Source: Streptomyces sp. NBC_00568
Lineage (GTDB): Bacteria; Actinomycetota; Actinomycetes; Streptomycetales; Streptomycetaceae
DNA: 64,000 nucleotides
Assembly (NCBI RefSeq): GCF_026341855.1
Contig: NZ_JAPENW010000001.1
Span: forward strand, 2,356,001 to 2,420,000
Direction of reading: 5' to 3'
Of this stretch, positions 1 to 11,827 are shown in pieces. Position 1 is the first letter of the stretch. Every line of letters begins with the position of its first letter. Position numbers and translations under genes: made by a program. The notes beneath the pieces are model-generated. The model did no database searches. It was not told where the DNA came from and saw only the letters and a list, made by a program, of their open reading frames with translations.

Positions 1-291
1 CGGGCGGAACTGGCCGTGGGCGTGGTGGTCGCCGCGCTGGCCGCGACCGTGGATGTGCGCGGCGCGATCGGTTTCTCCTCCTTCGGTGTGCTGGCGTACT
101 ACGCGATCGCCAACGCCTCCGCCTGGACGCTGAGTCCGGCCCCGGCGTCGCGGGTCGTTCCGGTGCTGGGTCTCCTCGGGTGCGTGACGCTGGCCTGTGC
201 CCTGCCTGGTGTCTCGGTGGTCGTGGGGGCGGCCGTCCTGGCGGTGGGCGCGGCGGCCTACGGCGTACGGCTGTGGGCGGCTTCGCGCTAG
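1..291 (+). CDS. APC-type amino acid permease, C-terminal fragment
   Basis: This is the last ~96 codons of a gene that begins before the window; the frame is open from base 1 and ends at a stop at 289-291. The peptide is almost entirely hydrophobic, with three to four predicted membrane segments. It contains a stretch reading YYAIANASAWTL, typical of the C-terminal half of Streptomyces APC-superfamily permeases, followed by alternating Val/Leu/Ala helices and a short basic end (RLWAASR). It would be an inner-membrane transporter. The substrate cannot be told from this part. It converges on the next gene with 4 bases between stops, so the two share a terminator region. Confidence 0.7.
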   Translation, partial: RAELAVGVVVAALAATVDVRGAIGFSSFGVLAYYAIANASAWTLSPAPASRVVPVLGLLGCVTLACALPGVSVVVGAAVLAVGAAAYGVRLWAASR

Positions 292-295
292 TGGG

Positions 296-862
296 TCAGG
301 AGGCCCGGGTCGCCGTCGTACGTATGTGGAAGTCGGGCCAAGGGGGGAGGTCCGCGCCGTCGTGGGACTCCTCGTACCAGCCGGTTCCGTCGAGCCAGGC
401 GCGCAGCCAGGTCGCGAGGTCGGGTGCGTCCACGTACCAGGCGTGGTCGGCCTCGTCGGCGTTCGGCTCGTAGAGCAGGACCGTGGCGTCGGGGCTCCGG
501 CAGTCCACGCACGCGTACATCCCGCAGCCCCAGTGGGATATCGGCAGGACGCCCTCGGGCCATGGCCAGTCGGGGTCCTTGCGGCCGCTCTCGCGGCTGG
601 CGAGGTACTGCGGAACGACCGCCGGCTCGCCCGACGGCGGGCCGTCGAGCAAGGGCAACAGGCCGTATTCCGGACCGAATCCGCCGTCCCCGATCCGCAG
701 GTAGAGCGAGGCGAGCAGCGCGGGCAGCGGGAAGCCGAGGACGGCCTCGGCACGGGCGACCTCGGCCGTGTCCACGGGCGCGGGCAGTGAAGGCCAGCCC
801 CATGGGCGGGTGTTGCGGGCCTGCGTGGCAACCCGTGCCAGCAACTGCTCGATTTCGGTCAT
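296..862 (-). CDS. SMI1/KNR4 (SUKH) family protein
   Basis: This encodes a 188-residue soluble protein starting at ATG 862. The N-terminal half has the SUKH layout: an acidic helix with VARAEAVLGFPLP, then LASLYLRIGDGGFGPEYGLLPL (residues ~33-70), the family's conserved core around a G-D-G-GFGP turn. The middle contains WPEGVLPISHWGCGMYACVD, typical of bacterial SUKH members, and the C-terminal part is rich in Trp and acidic residues. SUKH proteins often act as immunity proteins to polymorphic toxins, but Streptomyces also carries many orphan copies. No toxin gene adjoins it here, so the role is open. It has no signal peptide or membrane segment. Confidence 0.75.
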   Translation of the reverse strand: MTEIEQLLARVATQARNTRPWGWPSLPAPVDTAEVARAEAVLGFPLPALLASLYLRIGDGGFGPEYGLLPLLDGPPSGEPAVVPQYLASRESGRKDPDWPWPEGVLPISHWGCGMYACVDCRSPDATVLLYEPNADEADHAWYVDAPDLATWLRAWLDGTGWYEESHDGADLPPWPDFHIRTTATRAS

Positions 863-913
863 GGGTTCATCATGCAGCGCGCCACTGACAATCGGGCAGC
901 CTGTGGACAGCCC

Positions 914-1146
914 TCACGCCGGACGGACATCGAGGCCGTTTTCGGCGAGGAAGGCGAGGAGTTCCTCGAAGGTCGGCGGGCGTAGCCGGTACGCCGGGGG
1001 ACGCCGAGGAAGGTGCGGGCGATGTCCGCGGACTGCCGGACGAGCGAGAAGGGCGGTTCGGCGCCGCAGCGCCTCGCAGGCAGTCGTTCGGTGTGTCCAG
1101 GCACCGGCCGAGGCAAGGCGCTTCGACCGGCCGTCCCCGCTTCCAC
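914..1146 (-). pseudogene. Possible frameshifted gene remnant
   Basis: Two minus-strand frames join into one plausible protein end if a single base is restored near 966-970. The upstream frame reads CGAEPPFSLVRQSADIARTFLGVP. The next frame reads TFEELLAFLAENGLDVRPA and stops at 914. Both pieces have normal protein composition, while the alternative continuations are Arg/Ser/Pro-rich shadow sequence. Neither frame has a convincing start with a ribosome binding site. I do not recognise the family. The break could also be a sequencing error or a chance resemblance. Confidence 0.3.
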
Positions 1147-1149
1147 CCG

Positions 1150-1542
1150 CTAGCGCGTCGCGAACGGCTGGTCCGTGGGCACGACTTCGCGTCCCAGCGG
1201 GAACAGCGAGATCGGGATGAGCTTGAAGTTGGCGATGCCGAACGGGATGCCGATGATCGTGATGCACATCGCGATGCCCGTGACGACGTGGGCCAGGGCG
1301 AGCCACCAGCCCGCCAGCACCAGCCACAGGACGTTGCCGACGCAGGACGGCGCGCCCGCGTCGTGGCGCTCCACCGTCGTATAGCCGAAGGGCCACAGGG
1401 CGTAGAGCCCGATACGGAAGGCGGCGATGCCGAACGGGATGCCGATGATGGTGATGCACAGGATGATGCCTGCGAGCAGGTACCCGAGGAACAGCCAGAA
1501 GCCGCTCAGGATGAGCCAAATGACGTTCAGAATTGTCTTCAC
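1150..1542 (-). CDS. yccF: YccF-domain inner membrane protein
   Basis: This 130-residue membrane protein consists of two tandem copies of the YccF domain. Each copy has a WL-L-G-WL helix followed by the signature [12 protein letters not shown] (residues ~29-40 and ~93-104). There are about four membrane segments and a short charged C-terminus. The family is widespread and its biochemical function is unknown. The GTG start (1542-1540) overlaps the htpX stop in a GTGA junction, so it is translationally coupled to the upstream protease gene. This suggests a shared envelope role. Confidence 0.85.
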   Translation of the reverse strand: MKTILNVIWLILSGFWLFLGYLLAGIILCITIIGIPFGIAAFRIGLYALWPFGYTTVERHDAGAPSCVGNVLWLVLAGWWLALAHVVTGIAMCITIIGIPFGIANFKLIPISLFPLGREVVPTDQPFATR

Positions 1543-2402
1543 TGGTGACGACCTGCCATCTGCTCGAGCCGGGCGATACGCTCCGCCATCGGCGGATGCG
1601 TGGAGAACATCTTCGACATTCCCTGTCCCGGGCGGAATGGGTTCGCGATCATCATGTGGCTCGCGGTCTCGATGCGCGGCTCGGGAGGCAGCGGCAGCTG
1701 CTTGGTGCCGGCGTCGAGCTTGCGCAGCGCGCTCGCGAGGGCGAGGGGGTCGCCGGTGAGCTGGGCACCGGACGCGTCCGCCTCGTACTCCCTGGAGCGG
1801 CTGATCGCGAGCTGGATGAGGGAAGCGGCGAGCGGGCCCAGAATCATGACCAGGAGCATCCCGAGAATGCCGGGACCGTCGTCGTCATTGGAGCGGCCGA
1901 TCGGGATCAGCCAGGCGAAATTGACCAGGAACATGATCACCGAGGCGAGGGCGCCGGCCACGGACGAGATCAGGATGTCGCGGTTGTAGACGTGACTGAG
2001 CTCGTGGCCGATGACGCCGCGCAACTCGCGCTCGTCCAGGATGCGCAGGATCCCCTCGGTGCAGCACACGGCCGCGTTGCGCGGGTTGCGGCCCGTCGCG
2101 AACGCGTTCGGCGCCTCCGTCGGTGAGATGTACAGGCGCGGCATGGGCTGGCGTGCCTGGGTGGAGAGATCGCGGACCATGCGGTACAGGGCCGGGGCCT
2201 CGAACTCGCTCACCGGGCGGGCGCGCATCGCGCGTAGAGCCAGTTTGTCGCTGTTCCAGTACGCGTACGCGTTCGTCCCGAGCGCGATGAACAGCGCGAC
2301 GATCAGGCCGGTGCGCCCGAAGAAGCTGCCGATGACGATGATGAGTGCGGACAGTCCCCCGAGAAGTACGGCTGTCCTGAGCCCGTTGTGCCGGCGGTGC
2401 AC
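1539..2402 (-). CDS. htpX: HtpX-type membrane M48 metalloprotease
   Basis: This is an integral-membrane zinc endopeptidase of the M48B family, used in quality control of membrane proteins. The N-terminus has two close membrane helices (residues ~9-50). The zinc motif HELSH lies in [14 protein letters not shown], followed by two more hydrophobic helices. The downstream zinc-ligand region reads [11 protein letters not shown]. The C-terminus [14 protein letters not shown] is typical of the family. I chose the GTG at 2402 because GGAGGG lies six bases upstream (2410-2415); an in-frame ATG at 2462 lacks this support and would add a polar extension. The gene overlaps yccF by four bases. Length (287 aa) is normal. 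Confidence 0.92.
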   Translation of the reverse strand: MHRRHNGLRTAVLLGGLSALIIVIGSFFGRTGLIVALFIALGTNAYAYWNSDKLALRAMRARPVSEFEAPALYRMVRDLSTQARQPMPRLYISPTEAPNAFATGRNPRNAAVCCTEGILRILDERELRGVIGHELSHVYNRDILISSVAGALASVIMFLVNFAWLIPIGRSNDDDGPGILGMLLVMILGPLAASLIQLAISRSREYEADASGAQLTGDPLALASALRKLDAGTKQLPLPPEPRIETASHMMIANPFRPGQGMSKMFSTHPPMAERIARLEQMAGRHQ

Positions 2403-2638
2403 GGTACGCCCTCCAAGTGGTGCGGCAGGGGAACCCTTTGCTTGCTGATGCTCTGCTTCCACTCTTCAGTGGACCCTCCCGTACTGGTCAACGCCAGACG
2501 GAGAGCACTAGTTCCCTTGTGCGCACGGCCTGGAACGTGGGCCGTCCGGGTGAATCGAACGGTGGTCCACGCGCGCGCGTGCCTCTTGGCCGGGGTGGAG
2601 AAACCGGGTTGTCCCGGGCGGCGGAACCGGCCCCCGAT

Positions 2639-4138
2639 TCAGAAGAGTCCGGTCGCCGAGAAGCGCAGGATCAGCTGGGGCGCACCTGAAAGGACGATGC
2701 CCAGGACGGCCGTCAGGGCGATGGCCGCGGTGAGCGGAGCGGGGGTGCGGTGCGTGCCCGGCTCGCCCTCGGGAGCGCGGAAGAGCAGCGTCGTCCACTG
2801 AAGGTAGTAGAAGAGCGCGATCACCACGTTGACGGCCATGACGACGGCCAGCCAGCCGAGCCCGGCGTCGACGGCCGCGGAGAAGACGGTCACCTTGGCG
2901 AAGAGACCGATGATGCCCGGCGGCAGACCGGCCAGGCAGAGCAGGAAGAAGCCGAGGACCAGCGCGGAGAGGGGGCTCTCGGCGTACAGACCCCGGTAGT
3001 CGCTGATGCGGTTCAGGGGACTTCTGCGGGCCACCAGGGCGGCCACGGCGAAGGCGCCGAGGTTCACGGCCGCGTACATGAGGGCGTACGCGACCGTGGA
3101 GCCGATGGCCTTCTCGGCGTCCTTGGAGTAGGCGGCGGCCGCGATCGGGACCAGGAGGTAGCCGGCCTGTCCGACGGAGGACCAGGCGAGCAGCCGTACC
3201 GCGCTGTACGCGCGCGTGGGCCGCTGCCGCAGGGCGCCGACGTTCCCGACCGTCATGGTGAGGGCCGCCAGCGCTGCCAGCGCGGGGCCCCAGACATCGG
3301 CGTACGACGGGAAGGCGATGACGGTGACGAGGATCAGCCCGGAGAAGCCGACCGCCTTGCCGACGACCGACAGGTAGGCGGCGATCGGCAAGGGCGCCCC
3401 TACGTAGGTGTCGGGCACCCAGAAGTGGAAGGGCACGGCGGCCGTCTTGAAGGCGAAGCCGACGAGGGTGAGGACGACGCCCGCCTGGGCGAGGGTGTGG
3501 AACTGTCCGTCGACGTGCTGGATCCCGTCCGCGATGCGGGTGAGGTAGAGGCTGCCGGTCGTCGCGTAGACGAAGCTGACGCCCATCAGGCTCACCGCGG
3601 TCGCGGTGACGGAGGACAGGAAGAACTTGAGGGCCGCTTCCGAGGACTTCTTGTCGCCGCGCCTGATGCCGACGAGCGCGAAGGCGGGCAGCGAGGCGAC
3701 CTCCAGGGCGACGATGAGGGTCGCGAGGTCGCGGGAGGCGGGCAGCAGGGCGGCGCCGGCGGCCGAGGAGAGCAGCAGGAACCAGTACTCCCCTTCGGGG
3801 AGTTCCTTGTTCGCGTCCTTCAGGGCGGTGACCGACAGCAGGGCGACGAGGAGCGCGCCGCCGAGCACCAGAAGCTGGATGACCAGGGTGAAGCGGTCCG
3901 CCACGTAGCTGCAGGTGTCCGCGTCGCCCGTCAGGCAGAACGTCGCCCGGTCGCCGTCCAGGAGGGGCAGCAGCAACAGCGCGGAGGCGGCCAGGCCCGC
4001 CACGGACACCCAGCCGAGGACGGCCTTCCTCGCGTCGCCGATGAAGAGGTCGGCGACGAGCACGACGAGTCCGACGACCGCCGCGAGGGTGGGCGGCGCG
4101 ATGGCGAGCCAGTCGACGGACTGGACCAGGGAACTCAT
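2639..4138 (-). CDS. nuoN: NADH-quinone oxidoreductase subunit N-like (second nuo cluster)
   Basis: This is a 499-residue antiporter-type proton-pumping subunit of respiratory complex I with about 14 membrane helices. Recognisable family features are LEVASLPAFALVG in the first half, FKTAAVPFHFWVPDTYVGAP on the helix carrying the pumping lysine, and LLAWSSVGQAGYLL. It is the last gene of the nuoABCHIJKLMN operon; its ATG (4138) overlaps the nuoM stop (ATGA). Starting further upstream would only read through nuoM in another frame. The cluster lacks the NADH-input subunits, so the protein probably pumps protons with a different electron donor. Confidence 0.92.
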   Translation of the reverse strand: MSSLVQSVDWLAIAPPTLAAVVGLVVLVADLFIGDARKAVLGWVSVAGLAASALLLLPLLDGDRATFCLTGDADTCSYVADRFTLVIQLLVLGGALLVALLSVTALKDANKELPEGEYWFLLLSSAAGAALLPASRDLATLIVALEVASLPAFALVGIRRGDKKSSEAALKFFLSSVTATAVSLMGVSFVYATTGSLYLTRIADGIQHVDGQFHTLAQAGVVLTLVGFAFKTAAVPFHFWVPDTYVGAPLPIAAYLSVVGKAVGFSGLILVTVIAFPSYADVWGPALAALAALTMTVGNVGALRQRPTRAYSAVRLLAWSSVGQAGYLLVPIAAAAYSKDAEKAIGSTVAYALMYAAVNLGAFAVAALVARRSPLNRISDYRGLYAESPLSALVLGFFLLCLAGLPPGIIGLFAKVTVFSAAVDAGLGWLAVVMAVNVVIALFYYLQWTTLLFRAPEGEPGTHRTPAPLTAAIALTAVLGIVLSGAPQLILRFSATGLF

Positions 4139-5709
4139 CGGGTGCCTCCTGCGAGGAGCTGCTGTACGGCCGGGTCGGTCAGGCCGAGGAGGGCCCGGGG
4201 CCACAGGCCGGCGACGACGGTGAGGGCGACGAGCGGCGTCCAGGCGGCGAACTCGTAGCTCTGGACGTCGGCGAGCTTCGGCTCCTCCTGCGATGTGCCG
4301 CCCATGCAGACGCGGCGCACGACGATGAGCATGTACGCGGCCGTGAGCAGGGTGCCGAGCGCGGCGATCGCCATGAACGTCAGATAGGCGGGTCGGCTGA
4401 GTCCGGCGGCGGGCTCGAACGCGCCGAACAGCGCCAGCATCTCGCCCCAGAACCCGGCGAGGCCGGGCAGCCCGAGCGAGGCGACCGCGGCGAAGGCCAG
4501 CAGGCCGCCGAGGCGCGGGGCCTTGCCGTACAGCGCGGCGCCCGTCTCCTCGGCGAGGGTGTCGAGGTCGGTGGTGCCCGTGCGGTCCTTCAGCGCTCCG
4601 ACGAGGAAGAAGAGGAGGCCGGTGATGAGGCCGTGGGCGATGTTGGCGAACAGCGCGCCGTTCACGCCGGTCGGGGTCATCGTCGAGATGCCGAGCAGGA
4701 CGAATCCCATGTGGCCGACGGAGGAGTAGGCGATGAGCCGTTTGAGGTCGCCCTTCGCTCCCTGCTTGGCGAGGGCCAGGCAGGCCAGGGAGCCGTAGAT
4801 GATCCCGACCACGGCGAAGGCGGCGAGGTAGGGGGCGAAGGTGCGGAAGCCGTCCGGGGTGATCGGCAGCAGGATCCTGACGAACCCGTACGTTCCCATC
4901 TTCAGCATGACGCCGGCCAGCAGGACCGAGCCGACGGTCGGGGCGGCGGTGTGGGCGTCCGGCAACCAGCTGTGCAGCGGCCACATCGGCGTCTTGACCG
5001 CGAGCCCGATCCCGATCGCCAGAACGGCGATGACCTGCACGGATGTGGTCAGTGACCGGCCGTTGTCAGTGGCGAGTGCCACCATGTCGAATGTGCCCGC
5101 CTTGATTCCGATCAGGAGCAGGCCGAGCAGCATGACGACCGAACCGAGCAGGGTGAAGAGGATGAACTTCCAGGCCGCGGCCTGGCGCTGGGCACCTCCC
5201 CACCGGGCGATGAGGAAGTACATCGGGATGAGCACCATCTCGAACGCGAGGAAGAACAGCAGCAGATCGAGGACGGCGAAGGTCGCGAGTGTGCCGGACT
5301 CGAGGACGAGCAGCAGTGCGACGAATGCCTTCGGGGTCGGGCCCGCGGGCATCTTGAAGTAGGAGTACAGCGCGCAGAGGAAGGTCAGCAGCGCGGTCAG
5401 GACCAGAAGGGGGAGGGAAATGCCGTCGATGCCGAGGTGGATCCGCACGTCGAGTGCGGGGATCCAGCTGATGTCCGTCGTGGCCTGCATCCTCGACGGC
5501 TGGTCGTGGTCGAAGCCGAGCGCTAGGACGATCGCGGCGATGAGCACCACGCCGGTGACGGTCACGCCGTGCCGCAGCACCGCCTGCTCGGGAGACTTCC
5601 CCTTCAGCCCGGGCGGGGCCGGCAGAAGGGCCGCGGCGGCCCCGATGAGCGGGCCGACGACGATCACCGCGAGAAGAATCTGCATCACGGATTCACTGAT
5701 ATCGATCAC
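4135..5709 (-). CDS. nuoM: NADH-quinone oxidoreductase subunit M-like
   Basis: This is a 524-residue antiporter-like complex I membrane subunit. It has the conserved helix FEMVLIPMYFLIARWGG with its membrane glutamate, and VKTPMWPLHSWLPDAHTAAPT, which carries the conserved lysine and the WLPDAH signature. It also has RLIAYSSVGHMGFVLLG, all typical of NuoM. The GTG start at 5709 lies six bases after the nuoL stop, and its own stop overlaps the nuoN start. It forms part of the proton-translocating arm with NuoL and NuoN. All catalytic landmarks I can check are present, so the subunit appears functional. Confidence 0.93.
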   Translation of the reverse strand: MIDISESVMQILLAVIVVGPLIGAAAALLPAPPGLKGKSPEQAVLRHGVTVTGVVLIAAIVLALGFDHDQPSRMQATTDISWIPALDVRIHLGIDGISLPLLVLTALLTFLCALYSYFKMPAGPTPKAFVALLLVLESGTLATFAVLDLLLFFLAFEMVLIPMYFLIARWGGAQRQAAAWKFILFTLLGSVVMLLGLLLIGIKAGTFDMVALATDNGRSLTTSVQVIAVLAIGIGLAVKTPMWPLHSWLPDAHTAAPTVGSVLLAGVMLKMGTYGFVRILLPITPDGFRTFAPYLAAFAVVGIIYGSLACLALAKQGAKGDLKRLIAYSSVGHMGFVLLGISTMTPTGVNGALFANIAHGLITGLLFFLVGALKDRTGTTDLDTLAEETGAALYGKAPRLGGLLAFAAVASLGLPGLAGFWGEMLALFGAFEPAAGLSRPAYLTFMAIAALGTLLTAAYMLIVVRRVCMGGTSQEEPKLADVQSYEFAAWTPLVALTVVAGLWPRALLGLTDPAVQQLLAGGTR

Positions 5710-5715
5710 GCGTGC

Positions 5716-7703
<1,988 letters not shown>

Positions 7704-7707
<4 letters not shown>

Positions 7708-8078
7708 GCGGTGGCCTCAGCCTTCTCGGCCGCGGGGGCGTCGGGGTCGTCGGGGCCGTGGCCCTCGGCGGTGTCGCGGAGCTTGTCGATGTCCGAGGTG
7801 CCGCGGTTGCGGTACACGGCGAGGACGATCGCGAGGCCGATGCCGATCTCGGCGGCGGCGATGGCGATGGTGAACAGGGTCAGTGCCTGGCCGGAGTGCA
7901 GCGTGTCGCGGGCGGCCTTGGAGAGCCAGACGTCGAAGGCGACGAGGTTCAGGTTGACGGCGTTGAGCATCAGCTCGACCGACATCAGGACCAGGATCGC
8001 GTTGCGGCGCGCGAGGACTCCGTACAGGCCCGTGCAGAACAGGAGGGCGGCGAGCACGGCGGGATAGGCGAGGTGCAT
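7704..8078 (-). CDS. nuoK: NADH-quinone oxidoreductase subunit K-like
   Basis: This is a 124-residue, three-helix membrane subunit. The two glutamates needed for proton transfer are visible in [18 protein letters not shown] and in [22 protein letters not shown] short charged, Asp/Ala/Glu-rich tail follows, about 20 residues longer than the usual NuoK end. The ATG at 8078 shares one base with the nuoJ stop, and the stop overlaps the nuoL start. With NuoJ, NuoA and NuoH it forms the hydrophilic-axis link between the quinone site and the pumps. Confidence 0.93.
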
Positions 8079-8728
8079 CAGCGGACACCTTCCTTGTCTT
8101 GCTTGCCGCTGCGGCTGCCGGGGACGCGCGGGGTGGTCGTGGCGGCGTCCGCCTTCGCCTTGCGGGAGAGGACGATCGCGCCGACCAGGGCGGCGAGGAG
8201 AAGGACGGAGAGCGCTTCGAAGGGGAGGACCCAGTTCTGGAAGAGGCTCGCTCCGGTCACCTCGGTGGAACCGGCGGCGGCGCCGTTCAGGTCGACCCAG
8301 GTGGTGCGGAAGGCGTCGACGACGACCCAGACCAAGGCGCCGGCCGAGGCGACGGCCACGGTCAGGGCGGCCCAGCGGTTGCCGGAGTCGGCGTCCGGGG
8401 AGCGGCCGATCGGGGCCCTGGTGAGCATCAGACCGAACAACAGGAGGACGACGACGGAACCGACATAGATGAGGACCTGCACCCAGGCGATGAACTCGGC
8501 CGTCAGCAGCAGGTATTCGACGGCGAGGCCACCGAGGGCCATCACCAGCCACAGGGCGGCGTGCACCAGCTGCTTGGTGGTGACGGTGACGAGCGCGGCG
8601 CCGAAGGTGACCAGGCCGACGAGGAGAAAGGCGATCTCGACGCCGGTCGGGGAGAGGAAGCCGTGGTGTCCGGAGTCGACGGCGGTGGCCGCGTGGGCCG
8701 CCGTGGCCGTGGCTGCTGCGAAGGTCAC
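8078..8728 (-). CDS. nuoJ: NADH-quinone oxidoreductase subunit J-like
   Basis: This 216-residue subunit has five membrane helices. The conserved stretch [26 protein letters not shown] is the NuoJ signature helix 3, which contains the pi-bulge region. The GTG start at 8728 is preceded by GGAGGG six bases upstream and overlaps the nuoI stop (GTGA). The C-terminus is a 25-residue charged tail. It acts in the membrane arm between NuoH/A and the antiporter subunits. Confidence 0.92.
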   Translation of the reverse strand: MTFAAATATAAHAATAVDSGHHGFLSPTGVEIAFLLVGLVTFGAALVTVTTKQLVHAALWLVMALGGLAVEYLLLTAEFIAWVQVLIYVGSVVVLLLFGLMLTRAPIGRSPDADSGNRWAALTVAVASAGALVWVVVDAFRTTWVDLNGAAAGSTEVTGASLFQNWVLPFEALSVLLLAALVGAIVLSRKAKADAATTTPRVPGSRSGKQDKEGVR

Positions 8729-9390
8729 GACTGTCCCTCCTGGGGACCGGAAGGGGGCGTGGCCGGGGGCTCCGGCTGCCCACCCTGCTCGGTCCGGGTC
8801 GGCTGCCCACCCTGCTCGGCCTGCGCCGCTTGGGCTGCCTGGGCCGCTTGCTCGGCCTGGGCCGCCTGTTCGGCCGCGAGTTTGTCGGCGGTCTTGCGGG
8901 CCGCGGCGATCTCCTTGGGTTCCTCGGCGCCGGGGTCGAGGGCGGGCGGGGCCGGGACGGTCCACATCCACTCACGGAGCTTGTCGCGTTCGTGGGTGAG
9001 TTCGTGGATGTCGGTCTCCGCGTACTCGAACTCCGGGGACCAGAAGAGCGCGTCGAAAGGACAGACCTCGATGCAGATACCGCAGTACATGCACAGGGAG
9101 AAGTCGATGGCGAAGCGGTCCAGGACGTTGCGGCTGCGCTCACGGCCACCCGGGGCGGCCGGCGGGACCGTCTCCTTGTGGGAGTCGATGTAGATGCACC
9201 AGTCCGGGCACTCGCGGGCGCACAGCATGCAGACCGTGCAGTTCTCCTCGAAGAGGCCGATGACGCCGCGGGTGCGGGGCGGGAGTTCGGGCTGGGCGTC
9301 CGGGTACTGCGCGGTGACGGTCTTCTTCGTCATCGTGCGGAGGGTGACGGCCAGGCCCTTGGCGAGGCCGGAGCCAGGGATGGGAGCCAT
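8725..9390 (-). CDS. nuoI: Ferredoxin-type complex I subunit I with Ala/Gln-rich tail
   Basis: This 221-residue iron-sulfur subunit has two 4Fe-4S motifs, [12 protein letters not shown] and [12 protein letters not shown] (residues ~51-62 and ~100-111), which pass electrons to the terminal cluster in NuoB. The C-terminal ~50 residues are a low-complexity tail of QAAQAEQ-type repeats and Pro/Gly/Gln, not found in ordinary NuoI. The gene starts two bases after nuoH and overlaps nuoJ. There is no NuoE/F/G in the cluster, so NuoI would be the first cluster-bearing subunit exposed to an electron donor such as ferredoxin. Confidence 0.93.
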   Translation of the reverse strand: MAPIPGSGLAKGLAVTLRTMTKKTVTAQYPDAQPELPPRTRGVIGLFEENCTVCMLCARECPDWCIYIDSHKETVPPAAPGGRERSRNVLDRFAIDFSLCMYCGICIEVCPFDALFWSPEFEYAETDIHELTHERDKLREWMWTVPAPPALDPGAEEPKEIAAARKTADKLAAEQAAQAEQAAQAAQAAQAEQGGQPTRTEQGGQPEPPATPPSGPQEGQS

Positions 9391-9392
9391 GG

Positions 9393-10361
9393 TTACGCGA
9401 TCACCACCTTGACGATGCCGGTGAGGGCGATCTGGGCGAGGGACAGGGGGACGAGGAGGGTCCAGGAGAGTTTCTGGAGCTGGTCCTCCCGCAGGCGGGG
9501 ATAGGTGACGCGGAGCCAGATGACGACGAAGGCGAGGATCGCGGCCTTCAGGAGCGTCCAGACCCAGCCGAGGCCGTCGGCACCCCAGGGACCGTGCCAG
9601 CCGCCCAGGAAGAGGACGGTGGTCAGGCCGCACAGGACGACGATCCCGGCGTACTCGGCGAGCAGGAACAGGGCGAAGCGCAGGCCGGTGTACTCGGTGT
9701 AGGCGCCGAAGATGATCTCGGAGTCGGCGACGGGCATGTCGAAGGGGGGCCGTTGGAGTTCGGCGAGACCGGCGACGAAGAACACGATCGCGCCGACGAT
9801 CTGCCAGGGCAGCCACCACCACTCGAATGCGTCCACGATGCCCGGGAGCGAGACCGTGCCGGCCGCCATCGCGACCGAGGCCGCGGTCAGCAGCATCGGG
9901 AGCTCGTACGCGAGGAGCTGTGCGGCGGTGCGGAGGCCGCCGAGGAGGGAGAACTTGTTGGCCGACGCCCAGCCCGCCATGAGCGAGCCGAGGACGCCCA
10001 CGCCCATGACGGCGAGGACGAAGAAGATGCCCGCGTCGACGACCTCGCCGACCGCGCCCTCGCCCGGGCCGATGGGGATGACGAGGAGGACCAGGAGGTA
10101 CGGGAGAAGGGCCACGGCGGGGGCGAGCTGGAAGATACGGCGGTCCGCGCCCGTGGGAACGATGTCTTCCTTCTGGGCGAACTTCACGCCGTCCGCGACG
10201 AGCTGGGCCCAGCCGTGGAAGCCGCCCGCGTACATCGGGCCGAGGCGGCCCTGCATGTGGGCCATCACCTTGTGCTCGGTCTGGCCGACGATCAGGGGGA
10301 ACGTCAGGAACACGACGAAGACGACGAGGAGGCGTAGGGCGACGTCGAGAGCGTCGTTCAC
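9393..10361 (-). CDS. nuoH: Complex I subunit H-like, short divergent form
   Basis: This 322-residue, eight-helix subunit forms the quinone channel floor. Conserved blocks are present: [47 protein letters not shown] and [15 protein letters not shown]. It differs from canonical NuoH at important spots. The usual ERKV motif near the N-terminus reads EHKV here, and the acidic loop that normally reads EAESE after PPFD reads VADSE. It is also much shorter than the main Streptomyces NuoH (over 400 residues, from memory). The GTG start (10361) has GGAGG upstream and overlaps the nuoC stop. These changes fit a complex with an altered quinone or docking site. Confidence 0.9.
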   Translation of the reverse strand: MNDALDVALRLLVVFVVFLTFPLIVGQTEHKVMAHMQGRLGPMYAGGFHGWAQLVADGVKFAQKEDIVPTGADRRIFQLAPAVALLPYLLVLLVIPIGPGEGAVGEVVDAGIFFVLAVMGVGVLGSLMAGWASANKFSLLGGLRTAAQLLAYELPMLLTAASVAMAAGTVSLPGIVDAFEWWWLPWQIVGAIVFFVAGLAELQRPPFDMPVADSEIIFGAYTEYTGLRFALFLLAEYAGIVVLCGLTTVLFLGGWHGPWGADGLGWVWTLLKAAILAFVVIWLRVTYPRLREDQLQKLSWTLLVPLSLAQIALTGIVKVVIA

Positions 10362-11827
10362 TGCGTGCCTCCGGAGGGGTCGTCAGGGGTGGGGGCGGGC
10401 TTCGAATCGGGGGTGGGGCCGGACTTCGAACCGGGGCCGGGGTCCGCGTTCGGCTCCTGATCGGACGCCGACCCGGAGTCGGGTTCCGACTCGGTCTCCA
10501 ACTCCCGCCGTGGCTCGGACTCCTGCCGGGGCTCGGACTCACGCCCTGAATCCGGGGCGGGCTCGGTCTTCACCTCGGTCTTCGCCTCGGGGGTCGGTGC
10601 CGGGGTCCGGTCAGGCGTCCCCTCGGGCTCGGACTCCGGCGTCGCCTCAGGCGCCGGAGTTCGCGCGGCCTTCGGCTCCGGGTCGTCGAACGCGGGCTTC
10701 GCCTGGTGCCAGGGAGCGTCGGAGCTGCGCGGTGCGGCAGGCCTTCTGGCGGGCCTCGTCGCCGAGCCGGGGCCGGCTGCCCGAGGGCCACTCGCCGGAG
10801 AGGTCGCCTCAGCCGGAGCCGCCGGTTCCACACCAGCCGTCGGCTCGGAGGGAGCCGCCGGTTCCGCCCCGGTCGTCGGCTCCACCGCAGACGTCGGCTC
10901 CACCGCAGACGTCGGCTCCACCGCAGACGTCGGTCCCGCAGGGGGCGTCGGTTGCGCGGCGGGCGTCGGATCGGAAGGTGGAGGTGTCGTCTGTTGCGCT
11001 CGTTGGGTCGCCGAGCCCTGGCTCGCGCTGCGGGCTCTGCGCGCGGGCCGCGCGGCCTCCGCACCGGAGGCGGCACCCGCCCCCGCGGAAGCCGCACCCG
11101 TGTCCGTCGCCCCGGCGGCAGCACCCGCGTCGGCGGGTGCGGAGGCGGCTGTGGCCGGTGTCTGACTGGCCGACCCCTCCCCCGCCGTGCGGGCCCTGCG
11201 CACGGGGCGGTCGCCGGCGGGGCGGGCCGCGCCGCGGGCCGGTCGGGACGGGGCCGGGGGGAGCTGGCCCTTGAGGGGGCCCCACTCGTTGGGGTCGGGT
11301 ACGCCGGGCGGAAGCATCTGGCGGCGCTTGGGGCCGCCGTGCTCGGACTCGCCGGGTTCCTTCGCGCCGGGCCAGGCCTTGGCGACGCGGGCGGCCAGGA
11401 CGAAGTCCTTGCGGAGGGGATGGCCTTCGAAGCCCTCCGGCAGGAGCAGGGGGTCGAGGCCGGGGTGACCCTCGAAGGCCACCCCGAACATCTCGTGCGT
11501 CTCGCGCTCGTGCCAGGCGGCGCCCGCGTAGACGGAGACCGCCGACGGGAGGACCGGGGTGGCGTGCGGGACGGTCGTACGGACGAGGAGGCGGCGTACC
11601 GGGGACAGGGCCACGACGTGGGCCGAGACAAGGAAGCCCGTGCCGGGTTCGTCGACGGCGCTCAGCCAGTCGAAGTAGGTGCAGCCCAGCGTGTCACGGG
11701 CCGTCTCCAGGGCCGCGATCCAGGACGCCGGGGGTACGTCGACCGTCAGGACCTCGTACGACTCCTCGGCCGTGGCGTCGGGGCCGAAGAGTTCCTCGGC
11801 GGGGCCGGGGAGCCAGCCGACGGTCAT
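10358..11827 (-). CDS. nuoC: Complex I 30-kDa (NuoC-like) subunit with long disordered tail
   Basis: This is a 489-residue protein whose first ~180 residues are a normal NuoC domain, with [10 protein letters not shown] and the signature [36 protein letters not shown]. From residue ~185 to the end it is Pro/Ala/Glu/Ser-rich and probably disordered. It includes three exact tandem copies of an 18-base unit (10875-10928) encoding SAVEPT, and a basic zone with repeated PARR(A)R. No NuoD sequence is fused. NuoB (ATGA) and NuoH (GTGA) overlap it, so nuoD, which normally follows nuoC, is absent from this operon. Confidence 0.9.
   Translation of the reverse strand: MTVGWLPGPAEELFGPDATAEESYEVLTVDVPPASWIAALETARDTLGCTYFDWLSAVDEPGTGFLVSAHVVALSPVRRLLVRTTVPHATPVLPSAVSVYAGAAWHERETHEMFGVAFEGHPGLDPLLLPEGFEGHPLRKDFVLAARVAKAWPGAKEPGESEHGGPKRRQMLPPGVPDPNEWGPLKGQLPPAPSRPARGAARPAGDRPVRRARTAGEGSASQTPATAASAPADAGAAAGATDTGAASAGAGAASGAEAARPARRARSASQGSATQRAQQTTPPPSDPTPAAQPTPPAGPTSAVEPTSAVEPTSAVEPTTGAEPAAPSEPTAGVEPAAPAEATSPASGPRAAGPGSATRPARRPAAPRSSDAPWHQAKPAFDDPEPKAARTPAPEATPESEPEGTPDRTPAPTPEAKTEVKTEPAPDSGRESEPRQESEPRRELETESEPDSGSASDQEPNADPGPGSKSGPTPDSKPAPTPDDPSGGTQ
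10875..10928. repeat. 18-bp triplicate inside nuoC
   Basis: Three exact tandem copies of an 18-base unit (10875-10892, 10893-10910, 10911-10928) lie in the disordered tail region of nuoC. In the coding frame they encode SAVEPT repeats. The unit length is a multiple of three, so expansion or contraction keeps the frame. Confidence 0.95.

Noticed and set aside
4139..4984. Extended start for nuoN giving a 781-residue protein
   Set aside because: The extra part is an out-of-frame reading of nuoM; the ATGA overlap at 4135-4138 fixes the start.
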